DNA from: an uncultured Erysipelotrichaceae bacterium
GTDB lineage: Bacteria > Bacillota_I > Bacilli_A > Erysipelotrichales > Coprobacillaceae
Reading direction: 5' to 3'
DNA length: 64,000 nt
Assembly: GCA_947074115.1 (NCBI GenBank)
Contig: CAMTOK010000003.1
Location: forward strand, 1 to 64,000
Shown: positions 43,634 through 54,333 of the stretch, piece by piece
Layout of the letters: each line of letters begins with the position of its first letter
How positions within the stretch are numbered: position 1 is the first letter of the stretch
Made by a program: the position numbers and the translations under genes
The notes under the pieces: model-generated
Database searches by the model: none
What the model saw: the letters and a program-made list of their open reading frames with translations, nothing else
Told to the model about the DNA's origin: nothing

Positions 43634-46213
43634 ATGAAAAAAGTAAAAAGAATATCAATGTTAGGTCTTATTTGTTTACTCTTATGTACGCAAATCACAC
43701 CTATTTATGCTTATAACAGTGGAGAAGAAATCACACATTCAAATTCTTCACAAAAATCAAATGGATTATCAATCAATACAAATTCTATTTCATCAACAGG
43801 ATCAATCGTTGCTGAAGGTGCTGACGAAGCCTCTTCATATGTTTGGTCAGTGTATAATGATGAAACACAGGAATATGATGTTTTGTTAGGTGAAAATAAC
43901 GCATCTCTTTATATAGCAAGAGATGGGGCACAAAAAACATACAAGGTTGAAGCGCTTGTTTCTGGGACAGTTGAAACATCGACTCAAAAAATTGAGTATT
44001 ATGATGAATTACAAAATGGTGGATTTGAAAACCCTGATATCACACCTTATGTTTCTGGATCAAATCCTTATTATCAATTTAAAAATGGAAGTGAACCACG
44101 TTTACATTGGTTAACGACTGGTTTAGGAACAGGAAATGCTAGAAATCGTGATATTGAAATTGTTAGACCAAGTTTAAACCCAAGCTTTACAAATACGCAT
44201 TATAAAACGAGTTCGGCTTATGAAGGAGAACAATTCGCTGAAATCAATGCTGAAGCATTTGGCGCTCTTTATCAAGATGTACTGACTGAACCGGGATCAA
44301 CTTTGTATTGGAGTTTGGTTCATAGAGGACGTCAAGGTGCTGATACAATGTACGTCGTGATTGCAGATGATAGTGATATCAACATATCTGAACCATCTGA
44401 AGTTAATGAGGAATATATACAATCACGTATCAAAACAGGAAATACAAGTTGGAATCGTATTTCAGGAGAATATGTTGTCCCAGAAGGTCAATATATTACG
44501 CGTTTCTACTTTGTCGCTGTTGAAACTCATAACGGCGTAAAATCTGTAGGAAATCTCGTTGATGATGTCACATTTAGTTGTCAAAAACCTCTTATTGAAG
44601 AAAAATTATATAACTATAAAATTGAGTATTTTATTGATGGTGAATTACAAAGTACTGTTGATGAAGGTAGTGGATCTTTAGGCGCAGAATTTGAACCAAC
44701 ACAAACAAAATTGTATGAACAATATGATGCTGATCCTAATAATCCAAAATCAGTTATTATTACAAATGACGAATCTCAAAATAGGATTCAATTACATTAC
44801 ACAACAAAAACATATTCGTATTCTTTTGAATACTATGTAGATGGACAATTACAAGATTATAAAGACGAAGGTCAAGTTAAAGCTGGCGAAGAAGTCTTTC
44901 CTCAATATGTCTCTCACTTTGATTCATTTATAGCTATGAGCAACAACCCATCATCATTAAAAGTGAGTGCTGAAGGGAACAATGTTGTACAACTTCATTT
45001 TTATAAAGAGTATAATTATACAATTCGTTATTTTGTTGATAACAAGGAAGTCCTAGTTAACAATGAATTAGAAAATGGTATTGGACAGTTAAATAATGAA
45101 ATTAAACCGCTCTATATTGATTCTTTTCATCAATATTATATTGCTGATAAAAATAATAAAGAGACTTTAATTATTAATGATAAAACTTCAAACGAATTAA
45201 ATCTGTATTTTTATTCACCGACTTGGACAATACAATACGTATTAGAATCAAAAGAAGGAACTCAAGTTTTAACATCAGTTTCAGGTATAGGTTTATTAGG
45301 TGAAACTATAACAGCTCTGGATGCTGAAAAATTCTCTAAAGATTATATTGCTAAAGAAAATAATCAATATGAAATGAAGTTAACAAAAGAAGAAAATAAC
45401 TTAACTGTTTATTATACGCCTTACGCGTATACAATTCATTATTATATAGATGATGTATTAGTCCAAAGTCGTGAAGGTCTATCTCAATATAATGCATCTA
45501 TTGGAGTTGACATCGTAAATGATGACAATCATTTATATAATTACGCTCTTTATGATGCGAACGATGATAATGAATATCGTTTTCATGTCACAGAAAATAA
45601 TTATGAACATAATCTTTATTTCTCAACGTATTCATATAAAATTGAATATTATGTAGATGGAGAGAAAATTGAACAATTCACTGAATTAGGTAATCAGAAA
45701 ATCATTGGTGATACAATTCAACCAAGTTTTATCCATGAATTTTCTCAATACAATGCAGATGAGGGCAATCTTTCTCAATTCGTTATATCGGATGATGAGA
45801 ATAGTTTTGAACTCCATTACTATTCATACAAGTATCAAATCAATTACTATGTTAATGGAATTTATATAGAAAATGAAATTGGTCAAGGTCTCTTTAATGA
45901 AAGAATTCATCTCTCATTACTTAATGAGTATTTGACTCAATATATTCCATTAGGAACATATGTTGAAAGTATGTTCTTCATTGAATCAGGTGATAATATC
46001 TTTAACCTTTACTTTGAAACGCGCGTTGAAGAAGATGAGGATGAAGATGAATACTTTACCCTAGGGATGGAATCAGATGATCTTGATGATTCATATCCAC
46101 ATACAGGTGATGACATAAAAAAGATCTCGTTTTATAGTGTATCAGTTATAGTTTCACTACTTGGTATAGTGTTAATTAAATTAAAATCAAAACAAGAAGA
46201 TGAACAAGTATAG
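43634..46213 (+). CDS. repeat-containing cell-wall surface protein with YPHTG sorting-like motif
   Basis: An 859-residue exported protein. The signal peptide is residues 1-26 (cleavage after PIYA). A lectin-like N-terminal region (about 120-320) opens with NGGFENPDITPYV and contains YWSLVHRGRQGADTMYVVIADD. Seven degenerate repeats of about 66 residues follow (about 325-795), each starting like YKIEYFIDGE, YTIRYFVDNK or YTIHYYIDDV; they resemble MucBP-type adhesin repeats. The end has an acidic stretch, YPHTG (821-825) in place of LPXTG, a helix FYSVSVIVSLLGIVLIKL and KSKQEDEQV. It is probably sortase-anchored. ATG 43634 has GAAAGGAG upstream. The target ligand is unknown. Confidence 0.85.
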   Translation: MKKVKRISMLGLICLLLCTQITPIYAYNSGEEITHSNSSQKSNGLSINTNSISSTGSIVAEGADEASSYVWSVYNDETQEYDVLLGENNASLYIARDGAQKTYKVEALVSGTVETSTQKIEYYDELQNGGFENPDITPYVSGSNPYYQFKNGSEPRLHWLTTGLGTGNARNRDIEIVRPSLNPSFTNTHYKTSSAYEGEQFAEINAEAFGALYQDVLTEPGSTLYWSLVHRGRQGADTMYVVIADDSDINISEPSEVNEEYIQSRIKTGNTSWNRISGEYVVPEGQYITRFYFVAVETHNGVKSVGNLVDDVTFSCQKPLIEEKLYNYKIEYFIDGELQSTVDEGSGSLGAEFEPTQTKLYEQYDADPNNPKSVIITNDESQNRIQLHYTTKTYSYSFEYYVDGQLQDYKDEGQVKAGEEVFPQYVSHFDSFIAMSNNPSSLKVSAEGNNVVQLHFYKEYNYTIRYFVDNKEVLVNNELENGIGQLNNEIKPLYIDSFHQYYIADKNNKETLIINDKTSNELNLYFYSPTWTIQYVLESKEGTQVLTSVSGIGLLGETITALDAEKFSKDYIAKENNQYEMKLTKEENNLTVYYTPYAYTIHYYIDDVLVQSREGLSQYNASIGVDIVNDDNHLYNYALYDANDDNEYRFHVTENNYEHNLYFSTYSYKIEYYVDGEKIEQFTELGNQKIIGDTIQPSFIHEFSQYNADEGNLSQFVISDDENSFELHYYSYKYQINYYVNGIYIENEIGQGLFNERIHLSLLNEYLTQYIPLGTYVESMFFIESGDNIFNLYFETRVEEDEDEDEYFTLGMESDDLDDSYPHTGDDIKKISFYSVSVIVSLLGIVLIKLKSKQEDEQV

Positions 46214-46233
46214 GGATTGACCCTATACTTTTC
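46207..46233 (+). terminator. intrinsic terminator of surface protein gene
   Basis: AGTATAGGG (46207-46215), loop ATTGA, CCCTATACT (46221-46229), TTTT. The TAG stop (46211-46213) lies inside the stem. Confidence 0.88.
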
Positions 46234-46277
46234 TTTAGCTTTTCTATATAATAAGGGAGAGAAAGAGGGGACACAAA

Positions 46278-46814
46278 ATGAATGAAAAAGTAAAGGTAGC
46301 CATCCAATACATCTTAATCATTTGTGCATCTATCTGTATATTTAGATTCTTTGTCATACCAATTAGAATACAGGGACACTCAATGGATAACAATTTTCAA
46401 AATGGAGATATCGCTATTGTTAACCATTTAGGGATAAAGTTAGATAATATAGAGAGATTTGATATTGTTGTATTAAAAAGTGAAATACTTAATGAAACAA
46501 TTATTAAAAGAGTTATAGGTTTGCCAGGAGAAACAATAGAATTTGTTAATGATCAATTGTTTGTCAATGGACGATATATTGCGCAAGACTTTTTAGATAT
46601 AGAATTTGTTAATCAGTCAAAAATAACTTATAATGAAGAAAATTTTACTCGTGATTTCAAAGTTATTGTGAAAAGTGATGAAATATTTGTCATGGGGGAC
46701 AATAGATTAAGATCAACTGATTCTCGAGATCTAGGTGGTTTTAAAAGAGAAAGTATTATAGGAACGAAAGGATTTATTCTTTATCCATTTTCAAATGTAA
46801 AATGGATTGAATAG
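46278..46814 (+). CDS. lepB: type I signal peptidase
   Basis: A 178-residue membrane serine protease that removes signal peptides outside the membrane. One N-terminal helix (VAIQYILIICASICIFRFFVI), the catalytic serine in QGHSMDNNFQNGD, the lysine in IIKRVIGLPGE, and VMGDNRLRSTDSRDLG (boxes D/E). The short single-helix form is typical of Bacillota. TATAAT lies at 46247-46252. It sits between a surface protein gene and rbgA; the latter order (lepB-rbgA-rnhB) is common in Bacillota. Confidence 0.95.
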   Translation: MNEKVKVAIQYILIICASICIFRFFVIPIRIQGHSMDNNFQNGDIAIVNHLGIKLDNIERFDIVVLKSEILNETIIKRVIGLPGETIEFVNDQLFVNGRYIAQDFLDIEFVNQSKITYNEENFTRDFKVIVKSDEIFVMGDNRLRSTDSRDLGGFKRESIIGTKGFILYPFSNVKWIE

Positions 46815-46825
46815 GAGGTATATAT

Positions 46826-47692
46826 ATGCAAATACAGTGGTTTCCTGGCCATATGGCCAAGGCACGAAGAGAAATAACAGAAAGGTTAAAAGTTATTGAT
46901 ATCGTTATTGAATTGGTTGACGCACGTGCTCCATATTCATCAAAGAATCCAATGTTAAATGACATTGTCAATAATAAACCAAGATTGATTGTTTTAACGA
47001 AGAAAGATATGGCAGATGAAAAATTAACACAGGTTTGGTTAGATTATTATAAGAGTCAAGGTTATTATGCAATCAGTGTTAACTTAAAAAACTTTAACGA
47101 GTATAAATTGATCATTGATACATGTCGTGAAATCTTAGCACCTAAAATGCAAAGAGAAAAAGAAAGAGGAATAAGACCAAGAGCAATACGTGCCATGGTT
47201 GTCGGGATCCCGAATGTAGGGAAATCAACATTTATCAATAAGTTAGCAAATAGAAAAGCAACAATAACAGGTAACAAACCAGGAGTGACTAAAGCTCAAC
47301 AGGTGATTAAGGTTGCTAAAGATTTTGAATTATTTGATACACCAGGTGTTCTTTGGCCAAAGTTTGAAGATCCTCATGTTGCAAAGAATATTGCATTAAT
47401 AGGATCGATTAAACAAGATATCTTACCATTAGATGACTTATATAAAGATGTCATGATTTATCTATCAGAAAATTATGCTTATTTATTAAAAGATAGATAT
47501 GATTTGGTTATAGATTTTGAAGATGAAGATTGGTTATTAAAAACATTTGATCATATCTCTAAAAAGAGAAAGATTAAATTATTAAAAGGTGATATTGATT
47601 ATGACCGAGTTATGATTGCTATCTTTACTGATATTTATGATGGTAGCATTGGACGAATCACTTGGGAGAACCCAACATGTGTCAACGATTAG
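46826..47692 (+). CDS. rbgA: ribosome biogenesis GTPase RbgA (YlqF)
   Basis: Late 50S assembly GTPase, 288 residues, with circularly permuted motifs: TKKDM (G4) near residue 62 comes before GIPNVGKSTFINKL (G1) near 130 and DTPGVLWPK (G3) near 172. The start QIQWFPGHMAKARREI is diagnostic, and a C-terminal ANTAR-like RNA-binding region follows. AGGAGGTATATAT precedes the ATG. The end overlaps rnhB by 16 bp. Confidence 0.97.
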   Translation: MQIQWFPGHMAKARREITERLKVIDIVIELVDARAPYSSKNPMLNDIVNNKPRLIVLTKKDMADEKLTQVWLDYYKSQGYYAISVNLKNFNEYKLIIDTCREILAPKMQREKERGIRPRAIRAMVVGIPNVGKSTFINKLANRKATITGNKPGVTKAQQVIKVAKDFELFDTPGVLWPKFEDPHVAKNIALIGSIKQDILPLDDLYKDVMIYLSENYAYLLKDRYDLVIDFEDEDWLLKTFDHISKKRKIKLLKGDIDYDRVMIAIFTDIYDGSIGRITWENPTCVND

Positions 47693-48297
47693 AGTATGAG
47701 CATGCAGCATATAGCGAAGGGTATACATGTATCGTAGGGTTGGATGAGGCAGGAAGAGGACCTATGGCAGGACCACTTGTCGTTGGTGCAGTCATTTTCC
47801 CTAAAGGATATGAGAACTCATTAATTAATGATTCAAAGACACTCTCTCATAAGAAAAGAGAAGCTCTATATGACATCATTATTCAAGATGCTCTTGCTTA
47901 TGAAATAGTTGTGTATGACGAGAAAACAGTTGACGAATTAAATGTCTATCGTGCGAGTCAACAAGCAATGATTGAAGCCATTGGTTTAATAAAAGTAAAA
48001 CCTGATTATGCTTTAACAGATGCTATGCCTTTGGGTGATGTTATTGAACATCAATCTATTATTAAAGGAGACAGCTTGTCTCTAAGCATTGCAGCAGCAA
48101 GTATTTTGGCTAAGGTCACACGTGATCGCATGATGATTGAATATGATAAACTCTATCCAGAATATGGTTTTGCTAAACATAAAGGATATCAAACTAAACA
48201 ACATAAAGAGGCCCTAAAAGAGTTTGGGGTGACACCAATACATAGGCGAACATTTAAACCTGTTCAGGAGGTTTTACAAAAGACATTATTTGATTAA
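47677..48297 (+). CDS. rnhB: ribonuclease HII
   Basis: Removes ribonucleotides and RNA primers from RNA-DNA hybrids. The 206-residue protein has the acidic active site in IVGLDEAGRGPMAGPLVVGAV, NDSKTLSHKKRE, and ALTDAMPLGD...IKGDSLSLSIAAASILAKVTRDR. ATG 47677 with GGGAG upstream was chosen over TTG 47662. Its 3' end forms the 5' arm and loop of a terminator hairpin. Confidence 0.95.
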   Translation: MCQRLEYEHAAYSEGYTCIVGLDEAGRGPMAGPLVVGAVIFPKGYENSLINDSKTLSHKKREALYDIIIQDALAYEIVVYDEKTVDELNVYRASQQAMIEAIGLIKVKPDYALTDAMPLGDVIEHQSIIKGDSLSLSIAAASILAKVTRDRMMIEYDKLYPEYGFAKHKGYQTKQHKEALKEFGVTPIHRRTFKPVQEVLQKTLFD

Positions 48298-48308
48298 TGT
48301 CTTTTTTT
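48279..48308 (+). terminator. intrinsic terminator overlapping the end of rnhB
   Basis: AAAGACATTA (48279-48288) pairs with TAATGTCTTT (48295-48304) around TTTGAT, then a T run to 48308. The rnhB TAA stop is the first three bases of the 3' arm. Confidence 0.85.
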
Positions 48309-48357
48309 TATGAGAAAAGATAAAGACAAAATTGTATTCTTTTATAGGAGGGATATT

Positions 48358-49113
48358 ATGGAAGATATAGTTTTGTACTTCTCATTAAAATATAATGGTG
48401 ATTTCAAGCGTATTTATGAAGCTTTGTCACAAAAGGAGAAGATAGACTTAGAAGAGCAACAACGATTAAAGAGTTCACTAAAGTCAAGATATACAACACT
48501 CTTTAGTGATGATTATCCAGAAAGATTGAAAAATATTCAAAATCCACCGTTTGTCTTATACTATTATGGGAATATTCATTTATGCAATGACTCATGCATC
48601 GCTGTTGTTGGAATGCGTGATGCAAGTGATTATGGAAGAAGTTGTACAAGTACATTAAGTGAATCATTAGTTAAAAAGGGATATACAATTGTGAGTGGTA
48701 TGGCAAAGGGGATTGATACTATTGCTCATCAATCGGCAATCATTCATCAAGGAAACACAATAGCTGTACTTGGTACAGGGATAGACTATTGTTATCCTTT
48801 AAGTAATGAGAGACTCTATGAATGTTTAAAAAATGAACAATTGGTCATCAGTGAATATCCATTTAAAACAACAACATCAAGGAAACAGTTTCCAATGAGA
48901 AATAGAATTGTTGTTGGTTTATCGCGTTCAGTTCTTGTGACAGAGGCAAAATTAAAGAGTGGCACGATGATTACAGTAGGGTATGCATTAGAACAAGGTA
49001 AGAATGTTTATTGCGTCCCAGGAAGGATTAGTGATCATGAAGGATGTAACGCTCTTATTCAACAAGGTGCATATTTAATAAAAAATGCGAATGAAATTAT
49101 TGAACTTGAATAA
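48358..49113 (+). CDS. dprA: DNA processing protein DprA (Smf)
   Basis: A 251-residue protein that loads RecA on incoming single strands in natural transformation. Its Rossmann-like DprA fold includes LKNIQNPPFVLYYYGN, CIAVVGMRDASDYGR, SGMAKGIDTIAHQSA, AVLGTGIDYCYP, SEYPF, FPMRNRIVVGLS and GTMITVGYALEQGKNVYCVPGRI. ATG 48358 follows AGGAGGGATATT. The C-terminal winged helix of longer DprA proteins is absent. It lies 50 bp behind a terminator, with no clear promoter in between. Confidence 0.94.
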   Translation: MEDIVLYFSLKYNGDFKRIYEALSQKEKIDLEEQQRLKSSLKSRYTTLFSDDYPERLKNIQNPPFVLYYYGNIHLCNDSCIAVVGMRDASDYGRSCTSTLSESLVKKGYTIVSGMAKGIDTIAHQSAIIHQGNTIAVLGTGIDYCYPLSNERLYECLKNEQLVISEYPFKTTTSRKQFPMRNRIVVGLSRSVLVTEAKLKSGTMITVGYALEQGKNVYCVPGRISDHEGCNALIQQGAYLIKNANEIIELE

Positions 49114-49170
49114 TATATGTTGACAAATCAAGCAAAAGAAATAATAATAGAAAAACATAGGAGGTTTACA

Positions 49171-51243
49171 ATGGGAAAGAATTTAGTTATTGTAGAGTCA
49201 CCATCAAAGTCAAAAACAATTGAAAAATACTTAGGAAAAGACTATGAAGTGACATCTTCTAAAGGACATATTCGTGATTTAGCAAAATCTGGGCCAGGAG
49301 GTCTAGGTGTCGATGTTGAAAATCACTTTGAGCCAAAATATGTCATTAGTAAAGAAAAAAAGGCAGTCGTAAAAGAATTAAAACAAAAAGTAAAAGAAGC
49401 AGATTTCGTCTATCTCGCAACCGATCCTGACCGTGAAGGAGAAGCTATTTCTTGGCATTTAGCTGATGAATTGGGGATTGATATGTCATTAACAAATCGT
49501 GTTGTTTTTAATGAGGTCACAAAAGACGCTGTTATTGATGCTTTAAATCATCCAAGATTAATAGATCAAGATCTTGTTAAATCTCAAGAAACAAGACGTG
49601 TTCTTGACCGTATCATTGGATTTAAATTATCAAAACTCTTACAAAAGAAAATCAAATCAAAATCAGCAGGTCGTGTACAATCAGTTGCCTTAAGATTGAT
49701 TTGTGAAAAAGAAAAAGAAATAGAAGCATTCATTCCAGAAGAATATTGGAAAGTAAAAGCTTTCTTTACAAAAGATAAAATGTCTTTTGAAGCAGAACTT
49801 GCTAAATATAAGACAAAGAAAATTGAATTACATTCAGAAGAAGAAACACTAAAAGTATTTGAAACATTAACAAATACATTTATTGTTGATGAAGTTAAGA
49901 AAACGCAAAAGAAAAGACAATCTAAAGCACCTTTTATTACATCAACATTACAACAGGAAGCTTCTTCTAAGTTAAACTTTAAAGCAAGACGTACAATGAG
50001 TGTTGCTCAAAAGTTATATGAAGGGATCGATATTGGGAATGAAACTGTCGGTTTGATTACCTATATGAGAACTGACTCTATTCGTTTATCAGAAGGATTT
50101 GTTCAAGAAACCAAATCATATATTGAAGATGTTTTTGGTAAAAAATATGTTGGAAGTACGAAAGTATCTAAGAAGAAAGAAAATATTCAAGATGCCCATG
50201 AAGCAGTAAGACCAACAAGTATTCAAAGAACTCCTGAAAGTTTAAAAGATTATTTAACTGCTGAACAGTTAAAACTCTACTCATTGATCTATGCAAGAAC
50301 ACTTGCATCACTTATGGCGCCAGCTTTAGTTGATGCAACAAGCATTTCATTAAATAATAATGATTACATCTTTAAGGCAAATGGTTCAGTTATTGCCTTT
50401 GATGGGTACTTAAGAGTATATCAAAAGTATGAGAAGCAGAGTGATGAAATCTTACCTGAGATAAAAGATCAAGAATTACTTGAAAGTGATAAAATTGAAA
50501 AGACACAACACTTTACAAAACCACCTGCAAGATATTCAGAAGCAAAGTTGATTAAAGAACTTGAAGAATTAGGAATTGGTCGTCCAAGTACTTATGCAAG
50601 TATCATTGATACAATTGTCTCACGTGATTACGTTAATTTAGAAGACAAAGCATTTAGACCGACTGAATCAGGAATTTTAACAAATGAGAAACTTGTGCAA
50701 TTCTTTGATCCAATTATTAATGTTGAGTATACTGCTAAAATGGAACAAGAATTAGATGATATAGCTGTAGGTCAAGATGACTATGAGCACGCGCTTGTTA
50801 AGTTTGGTGAAAGATTTGATCCACTACTTGAAAAAGCATATGAAGGTATGGAACAAATTGAAGCAGAAAAAACTGGAGAATTATGTCCAGATTGTGGTAG
50901 TGATTTGGTTATTAGAAAAGGAAGATACGGACAATTCGTTGCATGTTCTTCTTATCCAACATGTAAATATATTAAAAAAGATCCTGAAGTTGAAAAAGAA
51001 ACAGGTGAAAGTTGTCCTAAATGTGGCAGTCCTATGATCACAAAAAAAGGACGTTTTGGAGATTTCGAAGCATGTTCATCTTACCCGACATGTAAATATA
51101 TTAAAAATAATAAGGCAGCAGAGCCTAAGGAAACAGATGAGGTTTGTCCAAACTGTGGAAGTCCTGTTGTTATTAAACGCGGAAGATTTGGTGAATTTAA
51201 AGCTTGTTCTGCCTATCCAAAGTGTAAAACAATTATCAAATAG
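49171..51243 (+). CDS. topA: DNA topoisomerase I
   Basis: Relaxes negative supercoils. The 690-residue type IA enzyme has the TOPRIM domain ([34 protein letters not shown]), the active-site Tyr298 in [14 protein letters not shown], and three C-terminal zinc ribbons ([53 protein letters not shown]), each with four cysteines. ATG 49171 follows AGGAGGTTTACA; the longer frame from 49117 has no ribosome site. dprA-topA-trmFO-xer order is standard in Bacillota. Confidence 0.98.
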   Translation: MGKNLVIVESPSKSKTIEKYLGKDYEVTSSKGHIRDLAKSGPGGLGVDVENHFEPKYVISKEKKAVVKELKQKVKEADFVYLATDPDREGEAISWHLADELGIDMSLTNRVVFNEVTKDAVIDALNHPRLIDQDLVKSQETRRVLDRIIGFKLSKLLQKKIKSKSAGRVQSVALRLICEKEKEIEAFIPEEYWKVKAFFTKDKMSFEAELAKYKTKKIELHSEEETLKVFETLTNTFIVDEVKKTQKKRQSKAPFITSTLQQEASSKLNFKARRTMSVAQKLYEGIDIGNETVGLITYMRTDSIRLSEGFVQETKSYIEDVFGKKYVGSTKVSKKKENIQDAHEAVRPTSIQRTPESLKDYLTAEQLKLYSLIYARTLASLMAPALVDATSISLNNNDYIFKANGSVIAFDGYLRVYQKYEKQSDEILPEIKDQELLESDKIEKTQHFTKPPARYSEAKLIKELEELGIGRPSTYASIIDTIVSRDYVNLEDKAFRPTESGILTNEKLVQFFDPIINVEYTAKMEQELDDIAVGQDDYEHALVKFGERFDPLLEKAYEGMEQIEAEKTGELCPDCGSDLVIRKGRYGQFVACSSYPTCKYIKKDPEVEKETGESCPKCGSPMITKKGRFGDFEACSSYPTCKYIKNNKAAEPKETDEVCPNCGSPVVIKRGRFGEFKACSAYPKCKTIIK

Positions 51244-51262
51244 CCCTGACAAAGGGCTTTTT
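51242..51262 (+). terminator. short terminator between topA and trmFO
   Basis: AGCCCT (51242-51247), loop GACAA, AGGGCT (51253-51258), TTTTT. It starts inside the topA TAG stop. Confidence 0.75.
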
Positions 51263-51278
51263 ATTAAAAGGAGAAATT

Positions 51279-52577
51279 ATGGAAAGAGTCAAAGTTATTG
51301 GGGCAGGTTTAGCAGGGGTTGAAGCGACATATCAATTAATTAAACAAGGGATACCTGTAGATCTTTATGAAATGAGACCAAAGAAGATGACGGATGCACA
51401 TCATACAGAAAACTTCTGTGAGTTGGTATGTTCAAATTCATTGAGAGCTGATGGATTAGGAAATGCGGTTGGAGTATTGAAGAATGAAATGGAGATGTTT
51501 GATAGTCTTGTTATGAAATTTGCTAGAGAACATAGTGTTCCAGCTGGTGGATCTCTCGCGGTTGATCGTGATGGTTTCTCAGTAGCGATAACAAATTATT
51601 TAAAAGATCATCCACTTGTTAATGTGATTTGTGAAGAAGTAGAAACAATTCCAGAAGGACCAACAATTATTGCATCAGGACCTCTAACGAGTGATACATT
51701 ATCATCGAATATTGCAAAACTTTTAGGTCAGGATTATTTCTATTTCTTTGATGCAGCTGCACCTATTGTGACTAAAGAAAGCATTAACTTTGATATTGCT
51801 TACTATAAATCGAGATATGATAAAGGTGATGCAGAATATATCAATTGTCCTATGGATCATGAACAGTTTGACGCATTTTATGATGCATTAATTCATGCGG
51901 AAGTCGTTAAGCCTAAAGAATTTGAAGAGAAATTCTTTGAAGGATGTATGCCATTTGAAGAAATGGCAAGACGTGGAAAACAAACATTATTATTTGGACC
52001 AATGAAACCAGTTGGTTTAGAAAAAGATGGTGGAAAGAGATCGTGTGCTGTCGTTCAATTAAGACAAGATAATGCAGTGGGGACACTTTATAATATCGTA
52101 GGGTTCCAAACGCATTTAACTTGGCCAGAACAAGATCGCATTATTAAAATGATTCCTGGACTCGAAAATGCACAGATTGTTCGATACGGTGTCATGCATC
52201 GTAACTGTTTTATCTGTTCACCGCGTTATTTAAAACCAACATACCAATTTGTTGGAAGAGATGATTTGTTCTTTGCAGGTCAAATGACAGGAGTAGAAGG
52301 ATATGTTGAATCAGCGCAAAGTGGTTTAACTGCCGGTTTAAATATGGCAAGATTATTAAAGGGTCAAGAGTTATGTGTCTTCCCAAGAGAAACAGTAATG
52401 GGATCACTCTCGTATTATATAACTCATGGAAGTGAAACAGATTTCCAACCTATGAAGGCGAATTTTGGTATTATTAATGATTTAGAAGTGAAAGTGAAAA
52501 AGAAGGAAAAGAAAGCTGCGTACGCAACACGTGCGATAGAGAGAATGAAGGAGTATATTCAAGATAATGAACTATGA
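51279..52577 (+). CDS. trmFO: folate-dependent tRNA m5U54 methyltransferase TrmFO
   Basis: Uses methylenetetrahydrofolate and FADH2 to form T54 in tRNA, as in most Bacillota. The 432-residue flavoprotein has the FAD site [17 protein letters not shown], then [37 protein letters not shown] and [34 protein letters not shown] precedes the ATG. The end overlaps the xer gene by 11 bp. Confidence 0.97.
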   Translation: MERVKVIGAGLAGVEATYQLIKQGIPVDLYEMRPKKMTDAHHTENFCELVCSNSLRADGLGNAVGVLKNEMEMFDSLVMKFAREHSVPAGGSLAVDRDGFSVAITNYLKDHPLVNVICEEVETIPEGPTIIASGPLTSDTLSSNIAKLLGQDYFYFFDAAAPIVTKESINFDIAYYKSRYDKGDAEYINCPMDHEQFDAFYDALIHAEVVKPKEFEEKFFEGCMPFEEMARRGKQTLLFGPMKPVGLEKDGGKRSCAVVQLRQDNAVGTLYNIVGFQTHLTWPEQDRIIKMIPGLENAQIVRYGVMHRNCFICSPRYLKPTYQFVGRDDLFFAGQMTGVEGYVESAQSGLTAGLNMARLLKGQELCVFPRETVMGSLSYYITHGSETDFQPMKANFGIINDLEVKVKKKEKKAAYATRAIERMKEYIQDNEL

Positions 52578-53478
52578 TCAAATACAGTTGTATTTAGACT
52601 GGTTACTGTATCAAAAAAATTATTCCGAATTAACTATTGCTTCTTATCAAAGGGAAATAGATCACTTCATTCAGTTTTTGAAAAATGAACATGTTGATAG
52701 GTTAGAGGATGTTGATTACGATATGATACGTATTTATCTGACATTACTTCATTCTGATCATTTATCACCAACATCCATCAATCATAAATTAAGTTGTTTA
52801 AGAAGTTTTTATAGATATTTAGAAAAGTACGGAAAAATTGAAGACAATCCATTTGATTTGGTTGATTCAATAAAAACAGTCCAAAAAAAACCTGATTATC
52901 TTTTTATTGACGAAGTTATAGGAATCTTAGATAGTATTGATGTCTCAACGCCATTAGGGATAAGAAATAAAGCAATGTTAGAATTAATGTATGCTTCAGG
53001 TTTACGTTGTTCTGAAATTGTTTCGTTAAGATTAAAAGATATTCAATTTCAATCACAAACTCTCAATATCATTGGAAAGGGAAACAAACAAAGAATTGTT
53101 CCCTTTCATGACTATGCAAAAGAATGTTTGGAACACTATATATTAAACGATCGAAACACGTTGCTTGCTGTACAAAATCATGATCATGATTTTGTATTTG
53201 TTAATAAAAATGGTGCCAAAATGACAAATAGAGGTGTAGAAAATGTTGTAGATCGCGTTGTATTGGCCTACGATAGTTCAAAAAAAGTACATCCTCATAC
53301 TTTTAGACACTCATTTGCGACACATATGTTAGAAGAAGGTGTTGATTTAAGGTTAGTACAAGAATTGCTAGGACATGCAAATTTATCAACAACACAAGTC
53401 TATACACATTTAAGTACAAAACATTTAACTGACGTTTATAATAAGACACATCCTAGAAGTATAGATGAAAATAAATAA
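52567..53478 (+). CDS. xerC: tyrosine recombinase XerC/XerD
   Basis: Resolves chromosome dimers at dif. The 303-residue protein has an N-terminal SAM-like core-binding domain ([23 protein letters not shown]) and a catalytic domain with R in [30 protein letters not shown] (H-x-x-R), [14 protein letters not shown] with the nucleophilic Tyr. Position after trmFO favours XerC, but XerD cannot be excluded. There is no sign that it belongs to a mobile element. Confidence 0.93.
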   Translation: MNYDQIQLYLDWLLYQKNYSELTIASYQREIDHFIQFLKNEHVDRLEDVDYDMIRIYLTLLHSDHLSPTSINHKLSCLRSFYRYLEKYGKIEDNPFDLVDSIKTVQKKPDYLFIDEVIGILDSIDVSTPLGIRNKAMLELMYASGLRCSEIVSLRLKDIQFQSQTLNIIGKGNKQRIVPFHDYAKECLEHYILNDRNTLLAVQNHDHDFVFVNKNGAKMTNRGVENVVDRVVLAYDSSKKVHPHTFRHSFATHMLEEGVDLRLVQELLGHANLSTTQVYTHLSTKHLTDVYNKTHPRSIDENK

Positions 53479-53527
53479 GTTAAACTAAAAAAATATAAAA
53501 TGAGTATAAGTAAGACGTAAAAAAATA

Positions 53528-53556
53528 TTGACGAATAATATAATAAGTGTTAAAAT
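53528..53556 (+). promoter_or_regulatory. promoter of rplU-prp-rpmA
   Basis: TTGACG (53528-53533), 17 bp, TGTTAAAAT (53548-53556), with extended -10. Confidence 0.8.
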
Positions 53557-53650
53557 GCTAATGTTGTAGGCCTCTAGCTACAACCGCGCATAAAAGGTAT
53601 TAAAGCTTAGCTGCCTTGGTTGGCGAGTCTTAGATCAAATATATAAAGGA
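53557..53650 (+). promoter_or_regulatory. rplU leader (probable L21 leader)
   Basis: GTTGTAG (53563-53569) pairs with CTACAAC (53578-53584), then come ACCGCGCATAAAAGG and TAAAGCTTAGCTGCC...TTGGCGAGTCTTAGATC. The position, length (about 100 nt) and hairpin fit the Bacillota L21 leader, a conserved RNA upstream of rplU. Assigned by resemblance, not by a model search. Confidence 0.65.
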
Positions 53651-53658
53651 GGTACATA

Positions 53659-54009
53659 ATGTACGCAATTATTGAAACTGGTGGAAAACAGTTAAAAGTT
53701 GAAGAAGGAGATACTATCTTCGTTGAAAAATTAGATGTTGAAGCAGGTGAAACTGTAGTTTTCGATAAAGTATTATTTGTTGGAGATAAAACAGCTAAAA
53801 TCGGTAATCCTTATATTAAAGGAGCTACTGTAACAGCTAAAGTTGAAAAACAAGGTAAAGAAAAGAAAGTTACAATTTACAAATACAATCCTAAAAAACA
53901 TTATCATAAGAAGCAAGGGCATAGACAACCATATACTAAATTAGTTGTTGAAAAAATTGCTAAAACTGCTCCTAAAGCACCTAAAGCAGAAGCTGCAGCT
54001 GCTGAGTAA
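53659..54009 (+). CDS. rplU: 50S ribosomal protein L21
   Basis: A 116-residue protein: [25 protein letters not shown] and [26 protein letters not shown] are diagnostic. It carries an unusual Ala/Pro/Lys tail ([13 protein letters not shown]) of about 15 residues beyond the core. AAAGGAGGTACATA precedes the start. The stop shares one base with the prp start. Confidence 0.98.
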   Translation: MYAIIETGGKQLKVEEGDTIFVEKLDVEAGETVVFDKVLFVGDKTAKIGNPYIKGATVTAKVEKQGKEKKVTIYKYNPKKHYHKKQGHRQPYTKLVVEKIAKTAPKAPKAEAAAAE

Positions 54010-54329
54010 TGATTAAGGTTACAATTCACGAGACAAATCGTGGAATTGAATCAGTATGTGTCACTGGACACGCTGGTAGTAACGAAAAAGGTAAAGACTT
54101 AGTTTGTGCTGGGGTAAGTGCTATCACTATTGGGATTGCAAATGCTCTTGCAAACAAAAAGTTTTTAGAAGAGCATGGAACTATAGATATTAAAGAAGGT
54201 TTTATGCAGGTAAGAGTCACTCAAAGTTCGCATGATATTCAATTGATACTAGAGACATTTGTTATATCATTACAAACTGTTGAAGAATCTTATAAACAAT
54301 ATATTCAAATATTAAAGACGGAGGATTAA
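54009..54329 (+). CDS. prp: ribosomal processing cysteine protease Prp
   Basis: A 106-residue protease that trims the N-terminal extension of L27. Catalytic residues are visible: His in [23 protein letters not shown] and Cys in LVCAGVS. It sits between rplU and rpmA, as in organisms with an extended L27. Its predicted substrate is the next gene, 4 bp downstream. Confidence 0.95.
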   Translation: MIKVTIHETNRGIESVCVTGHAGSNEKGKDLVCAGVSAITIGIANALANKKFLEEHGTIDIKEGFMQVRVTQSSHDIQLILETFVISLQTVEESYKQYIQILKTED

Positions 54330-54333
54330 TCTT

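Noticed and set aside
50877-51240. Apparent direct repeats near the end of topA
   Set aside because: They encode the three zinc ribbons of topoisomerase I.
52567-53478. Tyrosine recombinase as a sign of a mobile element
   Set aside because: It is the housekeeping Xer protein in its usual trmFO context; no att sites, cargo or other mobile genes are nearby.
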